DNA of 24,859 bases from Helicobacteraceae bacterium. Its GTDB lineage: Bacteria; Campylobacterota; Campylobacteria; Campylobacterales; SZUA-545. Where the stretch lies: positions 1 to 24,859 of the forward strand of contig JAISMA010000189.1 in assembly GCA_031276985.1 (NCBI GenBank), given 5' to 3'. Numbering within the stretch: position 1 is the first letter of the stretch; each line of letters starts with the position of its first letter. Positions 14,795 through 22,543 of the stretch are shown in pieces. Below the pieces are notes generated by a model, which was not told the DNA's origin, made no database searches, and worked only from the letters and a program-made list of their open reading frames with translations. Both the position numbers and the translations under genes were made by a program.

Positions 14795-16123
14795 TTAGCG
14801 ATTTAGCAAAGGCGCAAACGCGAATTTTTCGCGATCGTATCTATCGCCAAAACCAAGATAATCCAACAAGTTGCATTTTCCTTCCGCCAAGTTGATTGCG
14901 TCGGCGCTACTCGTCGTGTCGGATACAAGCGTCCAAGTTTTGCGATTGACGTTGTCGCCAAGTCCTAGCTGCCCATTTTCGTTACAACCCGTCGCGTAAA
15001 ATTTACCTTCGCTATCGATCGCTAAAGAATGAGCGTGATTCGTCGTAATCGCCACAATCTTTTTATCGGCAAAAGGCGGTATAAGCGTAAAGAGGTTGTT
15101 GGCGTTGTCGTCAAAGCCAAGCCTATTCTCGTAGTTATATCCCGCCGCGTATAGTCTGCCGTACGCGTCAAGAGCGAGCGAATGGCTACGCCCCGCCGCG
15201 ATCGCGATAATCTTTTTATCTTTTAACGACGAAACAGGCGTGAAAGTGTCGCGATTTTTTTTGTCGCCCAAACCAAGTTGCCCGAATTCGTTATTGCCCG
15301 TAGCATAAACCTCGCCGCTAACGTCTAACGCCAATGTGTAACCAAAACCCGACGAAGCGATCTCGGTTATATTTTTATCGCTCAAAGACGAAATAGGCGT
15401 AAAAATGTTGCGATTTATTGTATCGCCCAAACCCAACTCGCCGTCATAGTTAAATCCCGTCGCGTAAACTTTGCCGTCCGCGTCGATAGCGAAAAAGTAT
15501 GCGATCGCGACTATTTTTTTGTTGCTAAAAGCGGGAACAAGCGTAAAAGTTTTATGATTGGTTTCCTCTCCGCTATCGCCTAAACCTAGCCGTCCGTAGT
15601 CGTTGTCGCCCGCCGCGTAAATTTTGCCCTCGCCGTCAAGCGCAAACGAATGGGAGCCGCTCGTCGTTATCGCAACAATCTTTTTGCCTTCAAGCGACTG
15701 CGCGAGCGTAAAAGCGTCGCGATGGATTTCGTCGCCTAAACCTAGCTGTCCGTAGTCGTTTTCGCCCGTCGCGTAGACTTTGCCCTCGCTATCCAACGCT
15801 ATGGAATGCGACCAAGTCGACGCAATCCGCGTAACGCTTTTGCCTTCCAGAGACGAAACAAGCGTCCAAACGTTGCGATCGGCGTCGTCGCCTAATCCAA
15901 GCTGACCGTATTCTCCAGATCCCGTCGCGTAAACTTTGCCTTCGCTAGTAAGCGCCAACGAGTGAAAAGCGCCCGCCGCGACAATCGGGCGTATGCTTTC
16001 GTTTGCGTTTTTATAACCGACAAAATAGGCGATTGCGCCGATAATTAGCGCGACTAAAACCGCCGCGCCCGCGATCTCCTCGCGTCTGTTTTGCGGCGCT
16101 TTTGGCGTTTCATCTTGCGACAT
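14795..16123 (-). CDS. RCC1-propeller protein 7, signal-anchored, 7 blades with extended last blade
   Basis: The 442-residue protein starts at ATG 16123 (MSQDETPKAP), preceded by AAGGGA; the frame is open to 16225 but that stretch overlaps the end of paralogue 8. The anchor lies at about 17-34 with YFVGYKNANES after it. Its N-terminal 140 bp are nearly the same as paralogue 11. Its last two blades and the extra segment (EGKCNLLDYLGFGDRYDREK) match paralogue 2, so it is a mosaic of the two. Blade 4 is short, having lost the AAGxxHS part (AIAYFFAIDADG). It has no leader and lies 40 bp after paralogue 8, so it is probably in the unit 9-8-7-6. Confidence 0.88.
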   Translation of the reverse strand: MSQDETPKAPQNRREEIAGAAVLVALIIGAIAYFVGYKNANESIRPIVAAGAFHSLALTSEGKVYATGSGEYGQLGLGDDADRNVWTLVSSLEGKSVTRIASTWSHSIALDSEGKVYATGENDYGQLGLGDEIHRDAFTLAQSLEGKKIVAITTSGSHSFALDGEGKIYAAGDNDYGRLGLGDSGEETNHKTFTLVPAFSNKKIVAIAYFFAIDADGKVYATGFNYDGELGLGDTINRNIFTPISSLSDKNITEIASSGFGYTLALDVSGEVYATGNNEFGQLGLGDKKNRDTFTPVSSLKDKKIIAIAAGRSHSLALDAYGRLYAAGYNYENRLGFDDNANNLFTLIPPFADKKIVAITTNHAHSLAIDSEGKFYATGCNENGQLGLGDNVNRKTWTLVSDTTSSADAINLAEGKCNLLDYLGFGDRYDREKFAFAPLLNR

Positions 16124-16133
16124 TTTTTCCCTT
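16068..16133 (-). repeat. 66-bp block identical to 22470-22535
   Basis: The block covers the ribosome binding site, start codon and first codons (MSQDETPKAPQNRREEIAG) of propeller 7. It is identical to the same region of propeller 11. Propeller 2 has a close but not identical copy. Confidence 0.85.
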
Positions 16134-16163
16134 AAGTAAAATAAAATCGTAGCGCCGATCGCA

Positions 16164-17432
16164 TTATTGATCGGGCAAAACGACGGGCGTAAAAATATCG
16201 CGATTATTTTCGCCGCCCAAACCAAGCCGACCGTGTTCTCCCGATCCCGTCGCGTAGAGTTTGCCGTCTTTGCCGAGCGCCAACGAATGAACGTCGCCCG
16301 CTACGATTGCGATAATGTTTTTGCCCTCAAGCGACGAAACGGGCGTGAAAATTTGGCGATCGGCGTCGTCGCCCAAACCTAACTGCCCGTAAGCGTTCCA
16401 GCCCGCCGCGTAAACTTTGCCGCCCGCGTCAAGCGCCAACGCGTGAACGAATCCCGCCGTAATCGCTACGATTTTTTTATCGCTTAACGACGAAACGGGC
16501 GTAAAAGTACTGCGATTAACGTCGTCGCCCAAACCTAGCTGACCAAAATCGTTTGATCCCGTCGCGTAAACTTTGCCGTCCGCGTCAAGCGCCAGCGAAA
16601 GATCGCCGCCAGCCGCGATCGCGACGATTTTTTTATCGTTTAAGTCGGGGACAAGCATAAAAATATCGCGATTATTTTTATCGCCCAAACCAAGTTGATC
16701 GCGTTCGTTATTTCCCGCCGCGTAAACTTTGCCGTCGCTTGTTAGCGCAAGCGAATGCGCTCTGCCCGCCGCAATTGCTACGATCTTTTTGTCTTTTAGC
16801 AAAGCGATAAGCGCAAATGTCTTGCGATTGGTTTTATCGCCCAAACCAAGTTGCCCGAATTCATTATTGCCCGCCGCGTAAACTTTGCCGTCAATATCCA
16901 GCGCCAACGAATGAGCGCCGCCCGCCGCGATCGCGACGATCTTGTTATCGCCAAGCGACGAAACGGGCGTGAAACTATTGCGATCGTCGCGATCGCCCAA
17001 ACCTAGCTGCCCGAATTTGTTCCAACCGCTCCCATAAACCGCGCCGTTTTCGTCAAGCGCAAACGAATGAACCCATCCCGCCGCAACCGCCGCGATGTTT
17101 TTATCTTGCGGCGAAGCAATAAGCGCAAAAGTTTCTCGATTGGTTTCCTCTCCGCTATCGCCGAGTCCAAGCTGACCGTCGCGGTTAAAACCCGCTCCGA
17201 AAACTTTGCCTTCGCTTGAGAGCGCCAGCGAATGAGCGAATCCCGCCGCGATAAACGAGCGCTTAATTTCGCCCATTAAAGGCTTTTCGTAACTTTCGCC
17301 GTCCGCGAAATAATCAAACGATCGTTCGGCAAAATACGCGACTACGACAAAAAATAAAACGGCTAAAACCGCGATAAGCGCGATCGACTTGCGCGACTTT
17401 TTCGCGTTGGTTTGCGGCGTTTCATTTTCCAC
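16164..17432 (-). CDS. RCC1-propeller protein 8, signal-anchored, 7 blades, GTG start
   Basis: The 422-residue protein starts at GTG 17432 (MENETPQ), 7 nt after AAGGA. A membrane helix lies at about 17-33, followed by ERSFDYFADGESYEK, a lengthened variant of the juxtamembrane linker. It is one of the most regular members: the residue pairs before HSLAL in the seven blades read FA, WV, GA, RA, GD, FV and DV, while the frame around them hardly changes. Blade 1 has the longer loop GDSGEETNRETF. It ends FTPVVLPDQ. The start is 29 bp from the paralogue 9 stop with no leader element, so it is probably cotranscribed with 9. Confidence 0.9.
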   Translation of the reverse strand: MENETPQTNAKKSRKSIALIAVLAVLFFVVVAYFAERSFDYFADGESYEKPLMGEIKRSFIAAGFAHSLALSSEGKVFGAGFNRDGQLGLGDSGEETNRETFALIASPQDKNIAAVAAGWVHSFALDENGAVYGSGWNKFGQLGLGDRDDRNSFTPVSSLGDNKIVAIAAGGAHSLALDIDGKVYAAGNNEFGQLGLGDKTNRKTFALIALLKDKKIVAIAAGRAHSLALTSDGKVYAAGNNERDQLGLGDKNNRDIFMLVPDLNDKKIVAIAAGGDLSLALDADGKVYATGSNDFGQLGLGDDVNRSTFTPVSSLSDKKIVAITAGFVHALALDAGGKVYAAGWNAYGQLGLGDDADRQIFTPVSSLEGKNIIAIVAGDVHSLALGKDGKLYATGSGEHGRLGLGGENNRDIFTPVVLPDQ

Positions 17433-17461
17433 GTTTTTATCCTTTTGCGGCGTTGTTTGTT

Positions 17462-19837
17462 TTAACGATCGAACAAAAGCGCGGGCGTAAAAACGTTGCG
17501 ATCGTCGTTGTCGCCCAAACCAAGTTGCCCGTAAAGGTTATTTCCCGTCGCGTAAAGTTTGCCAAGCTCGTCAATCGCAAAAGAGCGTCCGTCGCTCCTC
17601 GCGATCGCCATGATCTTTTTATCGCTTAAGGAGGGAACAAGCGTCCAGACTTCGCGCGCGTTTTCGTCGCCCAAACCTAGCTGACCGTAGCGATTGTATC
17701 CCGCCGCGTAGAATTTGCCTTCGCTGTCGATAACAAAAGAGTCCGTCATCGCTACGATTTTTTTACCCTCTAGCGACGAAACGGGCGCGAAGGTTTCGCG
17801 ATCGTAGCTATCGTCCGCGCCAAGCTTGCCCGCGCTACTTGCTCCCGCCGCGTAAACTTTGCCGTTTTTGTCAAGCGCCAGCGAGTAATCATCGCCCGCC
17901 GCGATCGCTACGATTTTCTTGCCCTCAAGCGACGAAACGGGCGTGAAACTATTGCGATCGTTTCCAAATCCGCTATCGCCCAAACCAAGCTCGCCGTATT
18001 CGTTCAAACCCGTCGCGTAAACTTTGCCTTCGCTATCAAGCGTTAAAGAGTGATATTTGCCCGCCGCGATCGCTACAATCTTTTTACCCTCTAGCGACGG
18101 AACAAACGTCCAAGTTTTGCGATCTTTGTTGTCATCCAAACCAAGCCGACCGTCTTCGTTCCCTCCCGTAGCATAGACTTTACCCTCGTTATCTAACGCC
18201 AGCGAATGATAGTCGCCCGCCGAGATTGCAATAATCTTTTTGTCGCTTAAAGGATGGACAAACGTAAAGGTTTTGCGATCGCTTATATCATTCATATCGC
18301 TCAAACCTAGCTCTTTGTAGTTACTCCCCGCCGCGTAAACTTTGCCGTTTTTGTCAAGCGCCAACGAGTGATGGTCGCCCGCCGCAACCGCGACGATTTT
18401 TTTACCCTCTAGCGACGGAACAAACGTCCAAGTTTTGCGATTTTTGTTGTCATCCAAACCAAGTTGCCCTCTTTCGTTTTTCCCCGTCGCGTAAACGGCG
18501 CCGTTTGCGTCCAGCGCCAACGAGTGATAGTCGCCCGCCGCAACCGCGACAATACGTTTATCGCTCGGCGAGATTTTGACGGCGCTTTGAGCGCTAAACG
18601 ACGGTACAAGCGTAAAGGTCGCGATAGCGGCTTCATCGCCCATGCCAAGCCGACCCGCTTTGCTGTTTCCCGTCGCGTAAACTTTGCCTTCGCTTGAAAG
18701 CGCCAGCGAGTGTTCTCCGCCGCCCGCAACCGCGACAATCTTTTTATCTTTTAACGATGAAACGGTCATAAAACTTTTGCGATTGTCGTAGTCGCCCAAA
18801 CCAAGCTGACCGTTAGCGTTTGCTCCCGTCGCGCAAACCCCGCCGTCGCTATCAAGCGCCAACGAATGGTATTCGCCCGCCGCGATCGCTACGATTTGTT
18901 TCTCATCGGGCAAAGAGACAAGCGTCCAGATTTCGCGCCAAGTTGCGCCGCCTAATCCGGACTGACCGTAGTAGTTATATCCCGTCGCGTAAACGGCGCC
19001 GTTTACGTCCAGCGCCAGCGAGTGTTTGACGCCCGCCGATATGGCGATAACTTTTTTACCCTCAAGCGACTTAACAAACGTCCAAGTTTTGCGAAGGTCG
19101 CGATCGCCCAAACCAAGCTGACCGTCGTCGTTACGCCCCGTCGCGTAAACTTTGCCGTCGCTATCAAGCGCCAACGAGTGATCGTCGCCCGCCGCGACTG
19201 CGACGATCTTTTTATCCTCAAGCGACTCGACAAACGTCCAAGTTTTGCGAAGGTCGCTATCGCCTAAACCAAGCTGACCGTCGTTGTTCCTTCCGGTCGC
19301 GTACACTTTTCCGTCCGCGTCAAGCGTTAAAGAGTGATATTTGCCCGCCGCAATCGCGACGATTTTTCTGCCCTCCAAAGACGAAACAAGCGTAAAGACG
19401 TTGCGACTGTTTTCGTCTCCGCTATCGCCCAAACCTAGCTGACCATATCTGTTATTTCCCGCCGCGTAAACTATTCCGTCGTTACTTAGCGCCAACGAGT
19501 AATAACTGCCAGCGGCGATCGCGACGATTTTTTTACCCTCTAGCGAATCGACAAGCGTAAAAGATTTGCGATCGGCTTCCCATCCGTTGTCGCCCAAACC
19601 GAGTTGCCCGAAGTAGCTAGTTCCCACCGCGTAAACTTTGCCCTCGCCATCAAGCGCCAGCGAATGATAATTGCTTGCGGAGATCGCGACGATTGGAGGT
19701 TTGTTTTCGTTTGGCGTTTGCGCGTTAGGCGCGAAGTAAGCGATCGCGGCGATAATTAGCGCGACTAAAGCCGCGACGATCGCGATTGCGGAATACGCGG
19801 TTTCGCGGCTGTTTCGCGGCGTTTCATTTGGCGACAT
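17462..19837 (-). CDS. RCC1-propeller protein 9, signal-anchored, 14 blades (double propeller)
   Basis: The 791-residue protein starts MSPNETPRN, with AAGGA upstream and shared leader copy d. A membrane helix lies at about 15-35, with a short linker NAQTPNENK in place of the YFVGYEN motif. Fourteen blades are present. After blade 7 there is an extra stretch FSAQSAVKISPSD, about ten residues longer than other blade junctions and placed exactly where two seven-bladed rings would join. Blades 3, 4, 8, 9 and 10 share RKTWTFV with small changes, suggesting copying within the gene. Blade 13 has lost the AAGxxHSLAL strand (AMTDSFVIDSEG). It ends FTPALLFDR. Confidence 0.9.
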   Translation of the reverse strand: MSPNETPRNSRETAYSAIAIVAALVALIIAAIAYFAPNAQTPNENKPPIVAISASNYHSLALDGEGKVYAVGTSYFGQLGLGDNGWEADRKSFTLVDSLEGKKIVAIAAGSYYSLALSNDGIVYAAGNNRYGQLGLGDSGDENSRNVFTLVSSLEGRKIVAIAAGKYHSLTLDADGKVYATGRNNDGQLGLGDSDLRKTWTFVESLEDKKIVAVAAGDDHSLALDSDGKVYATGRNDDGQLGLGDRDLRKTWTFVKSLEGKKVIAISAGVKHSLALDVNGAVYATGYNYYGQSGLGGATWREIWTLVSLPDEKQIVAIAAGEYHSLALDSDGGVCATGANANGQLGLGDYDNRKSFMTVSSLKDKKIVAVAGGGEHSLALSSEGKVYATGNSKAGRLGMGDEAAIATFTLVPSFSAQSAVKISPSDKRIVAVAAGDYHSLALDANGAVYATGKNERGQLGLDDNKNRKTWTFVPSLEGKKIVAVAAGDHHSLALDKNGKVYAAGSNYKELGLSDMNDISDRKTFTFVHPLSDKKIIAISAGDYHSLALDNEGKVYATGGNEDGRLGLDDNKDRKTWTFVPSLEGKKIVAIAAGKYHSLTLDSEGKVYATGLNEYGELGLGDSGFGNDRNSFTPVSSLEGKKIVAIAAGDDYSLALDKNGKVYAAGASSAGKLGADDSYDRETFAPVSSLEGKKIVAMTDSFVIDSEGKFYAAGYNRYGQLGLGDENAREVWTLVPSLSDKKIMAIARSDGRSFAIDELGKLYATGNNLYGQLGLGDNDDRNVFTPALLFDR

Positions 19838-19882
19838 TGAAAATCCTTGCGAATGAATTAAGTACGCATATTAGCGCCGCTC
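19838..19882 (-). promoter_or_regulatory. Shared leader element, copy d (upstream of propeller 9)
   Basis: Core GCGGCGCTAATAT on the minus strand (19868-19880) lies 30 nt before the start codon, followed by GCGTACTTAATTCATTCGCA and then AGGAT. The gap to propeller 10 is 55 bp. Confidence 0.5.
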
Positions 19883-19892
19883 GATTTAAGCG

Positions 19893-21128
19893 TTAATCTT
19901 TTGCGGGCAAAACGACGGGCGTAAAAGTTTTGCGATTGTCGTTGTCGCCCAATCCGAGTCGCCCGTAATTATTAGCGCCAGCCGCGTAAATTTTATTGTC
20001 GCTATCAAGCGCCAAAGAGTGATGATCTCCCGCCGCAACCCGCGCGATTTTTTTATCTTTTAGCAAATAAACAAACGCGAATGTTTTGCGGGCGGCGTAA
20101 TATCCGCTGTCGCCAAATCCTAACTGTCCGAAATCGTTCGCTCCCGCCGCGTAAATTTTGCCGCCCGTATCAAGCGCGAAAGAGTGAAAAGCGCCAGCCG
20201 CGATCTCGGTTATATTCGCGTCGTTTAACGACGAAACAAGCGCGAATGTTTTGCGATCGTCTATATCGCCCAAACCCAATTGGCTTTTATTATTAGATCC
20301 CGTCGCGTAAACTTTGCCGTCCGAATCAAGCGCCAGCGAATGAGCGTCGCCCGACGCGATTGCGACGATTTTTTTACCCTCTAACGAATCGACAAGCGTA
20401 AAAGATCTGCGATCGGCTTTATCGCCCAAACCTAGCTGACCGAATCCGTTGCGCCCCGCCGCGTAAATAGCGCCAACCTTATTAAGCGCCACGACGTGCG
20501 CGTAACCCGACGCGATCGCCGTAACGTTTTTGTCGCTCAAAGACGAAACAAGCGCGAAGGCGTAACGATTGTCTTTGTCGCCCGTTCCAAGCTGACCGTA
20601 GCCGTTATATCCAGCGGCGTAAACATTTCCGTCGCTATCGATAGCAAAAGAGTCGTCGTCGCCCGCCGCGATCGCCGTAATGTTTTTGTCCCTTAGCGAA
20701 TCGACAAGCGCAAACGTCTCGCGGTTGGTTTCGTCGCCCAAACCAAGTTGTCCGTAGCCGTTGCGCCCCGCCGCGTAAACGTGTCCGCCGCTATCAAGCG
20801 CCAGCGAATGAGCGTCGCCCGCCGCGACCGCGACAATGGCGCTTAAACTTTCGACTTCCGTAAAAACGTCGCGATTGTCTTTGTCGCCCGTTCCAAGCTG
20901 ACCAAACTCGTTATTTCCCGTCGCGTAAACAACGCCGTCGCCGTCGATGATAAAAGAGTGATATTTGCCCGCCGCGACGATTGGCGGTTTGCCTTCGTCG
21001 TCAAAAAAATTTCCGTAGCCGATAAGGTAACCGATCGCGCCGATAAATGCCGCGACCAACAACGCGGTTAGTTTGCGCGATTTTTTGGCGCGTTTTTGGC
21101 GCGCTTGGTTTGGCAAGGGCGACGGCAT
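19893..21128 (-). CDS. RCC1-propeller protein 10, signal-anchored, 7 blades
   Basis: The 411-residue protein starts at ATG 21128 (MPSPLPNQ), 7 nt after AAGGA; the in-frame TTG at 21155 lies upstream of that site and is rejected. The N-terminus is strongly basic (RQKRAKKSRK, 10-19). A membrane helix lies at about 20-36, then GYLIGYGNFFDDE. Seven blades follow, ending FTPVVLPAKD. Blade 2 lacks the K-K/N start (ESLSAIVAVAAG). Blades 1 and 3 both carry GQLGTGDKDNR, another within-gene copy. It is the only gene with both a leader element and a large upstream gap (185 bp), so it may begin a transcription unit of its own. Confidence 0.9.
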   Translation of the reverse strand: MPSPLPNQARQKRAKKSRKLTALLVAAFIGAIGYLIGYGNFFDDEGKPPIVAAGKYHSFIIDGDGVVYATGNNEFGQLGTGDKDNRDVFTEVESLSAIVAVAAGDAHSLALDSGGHVYAAGRNGYGQLGLGDETNRETFALVDSLRDKNITAIAAGDDDSFAIDSDGNVYAAGYNGYGQLGTGDKDNRYAFALVSSLSDKNVTAIASGYAHVVALNKVGAIYAAGRNGFGQLGLGDKADRRSFTLVDSLEGKKIVAIASGDAHSLALDSDGKVYATGSNNKSQLGLGDIDDRKTFALVSSLNDANITEIAAGAFHSFALDTGGKIYAAGANDFGQLGFGDSGYYAARKTFAFVYLLKDKKIARVAAGDHHSLALDSDNKIYAAGANNYGRLGLGDNDNRKTFTPVVLPAKD

Positions 21129-21313
21129 CAAGCAATCCTTGCGATGAATTAGCAAATGTTAGCGCCGATTGGTTTAGCGATCAAACAAAAGCAAGCGCAA
21201 AAAATACGCAACTCATCCACTCGGTTTTGCTATAGTTCGCGCCTAGAAGCGATCTCGCGAAGCCAAGTTTAGCCAACGCAAACAATCGCGGCGTTTATTT
21301 GACGCGCAAATCG
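21129..21313 (-). promoter_or_regulatory. Shared leader element, copy e, in the largest intergenic gap (185 bp)
   Basis: Core CGGCGCTAACAT on the minus strand lies in 21156-21167, 27 nt before the start codon of propeller 10, followed by TTGCTAATTCATCGCAAGG. Farther upstream the minus strand reads AACTATAGCAAAACC near 21225-21238, where TATAGC could be a second -10 box. I see no coding remnant and no convincing terminator hairpin in the rest. Confidence 0.45.
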
Positions 21314-22525
21314 TTAGCGATCGGGCAAAGTTATGGGCGTGAAAACGCGGCGATTATCCGCGTCGCCAACTCCAAGCTGACCGTAGCCGCTATAGCCCGT
21401 CGCGTAGATTTTGCCGTCGCTATCCAGCGCCAACGAATGAGAGCCGCCCGCCGCGATCGCTATAATATTTTGAACGCCACTCGACAAAGCAAGCTGAAAC
21501 TTGTAGCTGTCGTCGTCGCCCAAACCAAGCTGACCAAACTCGTTATTTCCCGCCGCGGAGACGTTTCCGTCGCTATCAAGCGCCAACAAATAACCGTCGC
21601 CCGCCGCGATCGCCGCGATTTTTTTATCGTTAAACAATTTAACTGGCGCAAAAACATTAAATACGATATTCTCGCCCAAGCTAAGCTGACCGAGATAATT
21701 ATCGCCCGCTCCGTAAACTCTGCCGTCCTCGTCTAACGCAAACGACTGCCTTATGGCCGCGATCGCGACGATTTTTTTGCCCTTAAACGATGAAACAAGC
21801 TGAAAATTATCTGTTTCGTCGTCGCCCAAACCAATCTCTCCATACTCGTTTGAGCCCGCCGCGTAAAGCCTGCCAAATTTGTCCAGCGCAAACGAATGAG
21901 CGCCGCTCGCCGAGATCGCCGCGATTTTTTTGCCTTCAAGCGACGAAACAAGCGCGAAACTTGCGCGATTAACTTTGTCGCCCAAGCCAAGCTGACCGCC
22001 GCCGTTATCGCCCGCCGCGTAAACTTTGCCGTCAATATCCAGCGCCAGCGAATGATCGTCGCCCGCCGAGATCGCGACGATTTTTTTGTCGCTAAAGGGC
22101 GAAACAAGCGTAAAAATATCTCGATTTTTTGTGTCGCCTAAACCAAGCTGTCCGTATTTATTCTCGCCCGTCGCGTAAACCTTGCCGTCCGAATCAAGCG
22201 CCAAAGAGTGCATCCAAGTCGCCGCGATCGCTACGACGTTTTTATCGCTAAAAGGCGGAACAAGCGTCCAAGCGTCGCGATCGATTTTGTCGCCCAAGCC
22301 AAGTTTGCCTTCTTTGTTTGTCCCCGTCGCGTAAAGTTTGCCGTCAATGTCCAGCGCGAAAGAGTGATGATTGCCCGCCGCGATAATCGGGCGTATGCTT
22401 TCGTTTGCGTTTTTGTAACCGACAAAATAGGCGATTGCGGCGATAATTAGCGCGACTACAACCGCGACTCCCGCGATCTCCTCGCGTCTGTTTTGCGGCG
22501 CTTTTGGCGTTTCATCTTGCGACAT
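21314..22525 (-). CDS. RCC1-propeller protein 11, signal-anchored, 7 blades
   Basis: The 403-residue protein starts MSQDETPKAP behind AAAGGGA. The anchor (about 17-34) and the linker YFVGYKNANESIRPI match paralogue 7. The C-terminus is of a different type, ending FTPITLPDR without the extra segment of paralogues 2 and 7. Blade 4 (GLGDDETDNFQLVSS) and blade 6 (GLGDDDSYKFQLALSS) share a shorter, FQL-type fourth strand. Blade 5 has lost AG-x-x-H (AIAAIRQSFALD), and blade 6 lacks the usual Tyr (GNVSAAGNN). It lies 18 bp after paralogue 12 and has no leader. Confidence 0.9.
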   Translation of the reverse strand: MSQDETPKAPQNRREEIAGVAVVVALIIAAIAYFVGYKNANESIRPIIAAGNHHSFALDIDGKLYATGTNKEGKLGLGDKIDRDAWTLVPPFSDKNVVAIAATWMHSLALDSDGKVYATGENKYGQLGLGDTKNRDIFTLVSPFSDKKIVAISAGDDHSLALDIDGKVYAAGDNGGGQLGLGDKVNRASFALVSSLEGKKIAAISASGAHSFALDKFGRLYAAGSNEYGEIGLGDDETDNFQLVSSFKGKKIVAIAAIRQSFALDEDGRVYGAGDNYLGQLSLGENIVFNVFAPVKLFNDKKIAAIAAGDGYLLALDSDGNVSAAGNNEFGQLGLGDDDSYKFQLALSSGVQNIIAIAAGGSHSLALDSDGKIYATGYSGYGQLGVGDADNRRVFTPITLPDR

Positions 22526-22535
22526 TTTTTCCCTT
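22470..22535 (-). repeat. 66-bp block identical to 16068-16133
   Basis: This is the partner copy in propeller 11 of the start region of propeller 7, with no mismatch over 66 bp, including the GGGAAAAAATG initiation site. Confidence 0.85.
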
Positions 22536-22543
22536 TATTTTAG

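Noticed and set aside
16121..16225. Longer start of propeller 7 at 16225
   Set aside because: The extension overlaps the end of propeller 8, and the ribosome binding site and family N-terminus (MSQDETPK) place the start at 16123.
21126..21155. Longer start of propeller 10 at TTG 21155
   Set aside because: It lies upstream of the AAGGA site and inside the conserved leader. ATG 21128 has correct spacing.
21173..21313. Small RNA or terminator in the 185-bp gap
   Set aside because: I found no strong stem-loop followed by a T run, and nothing that resembles a known RNA family.
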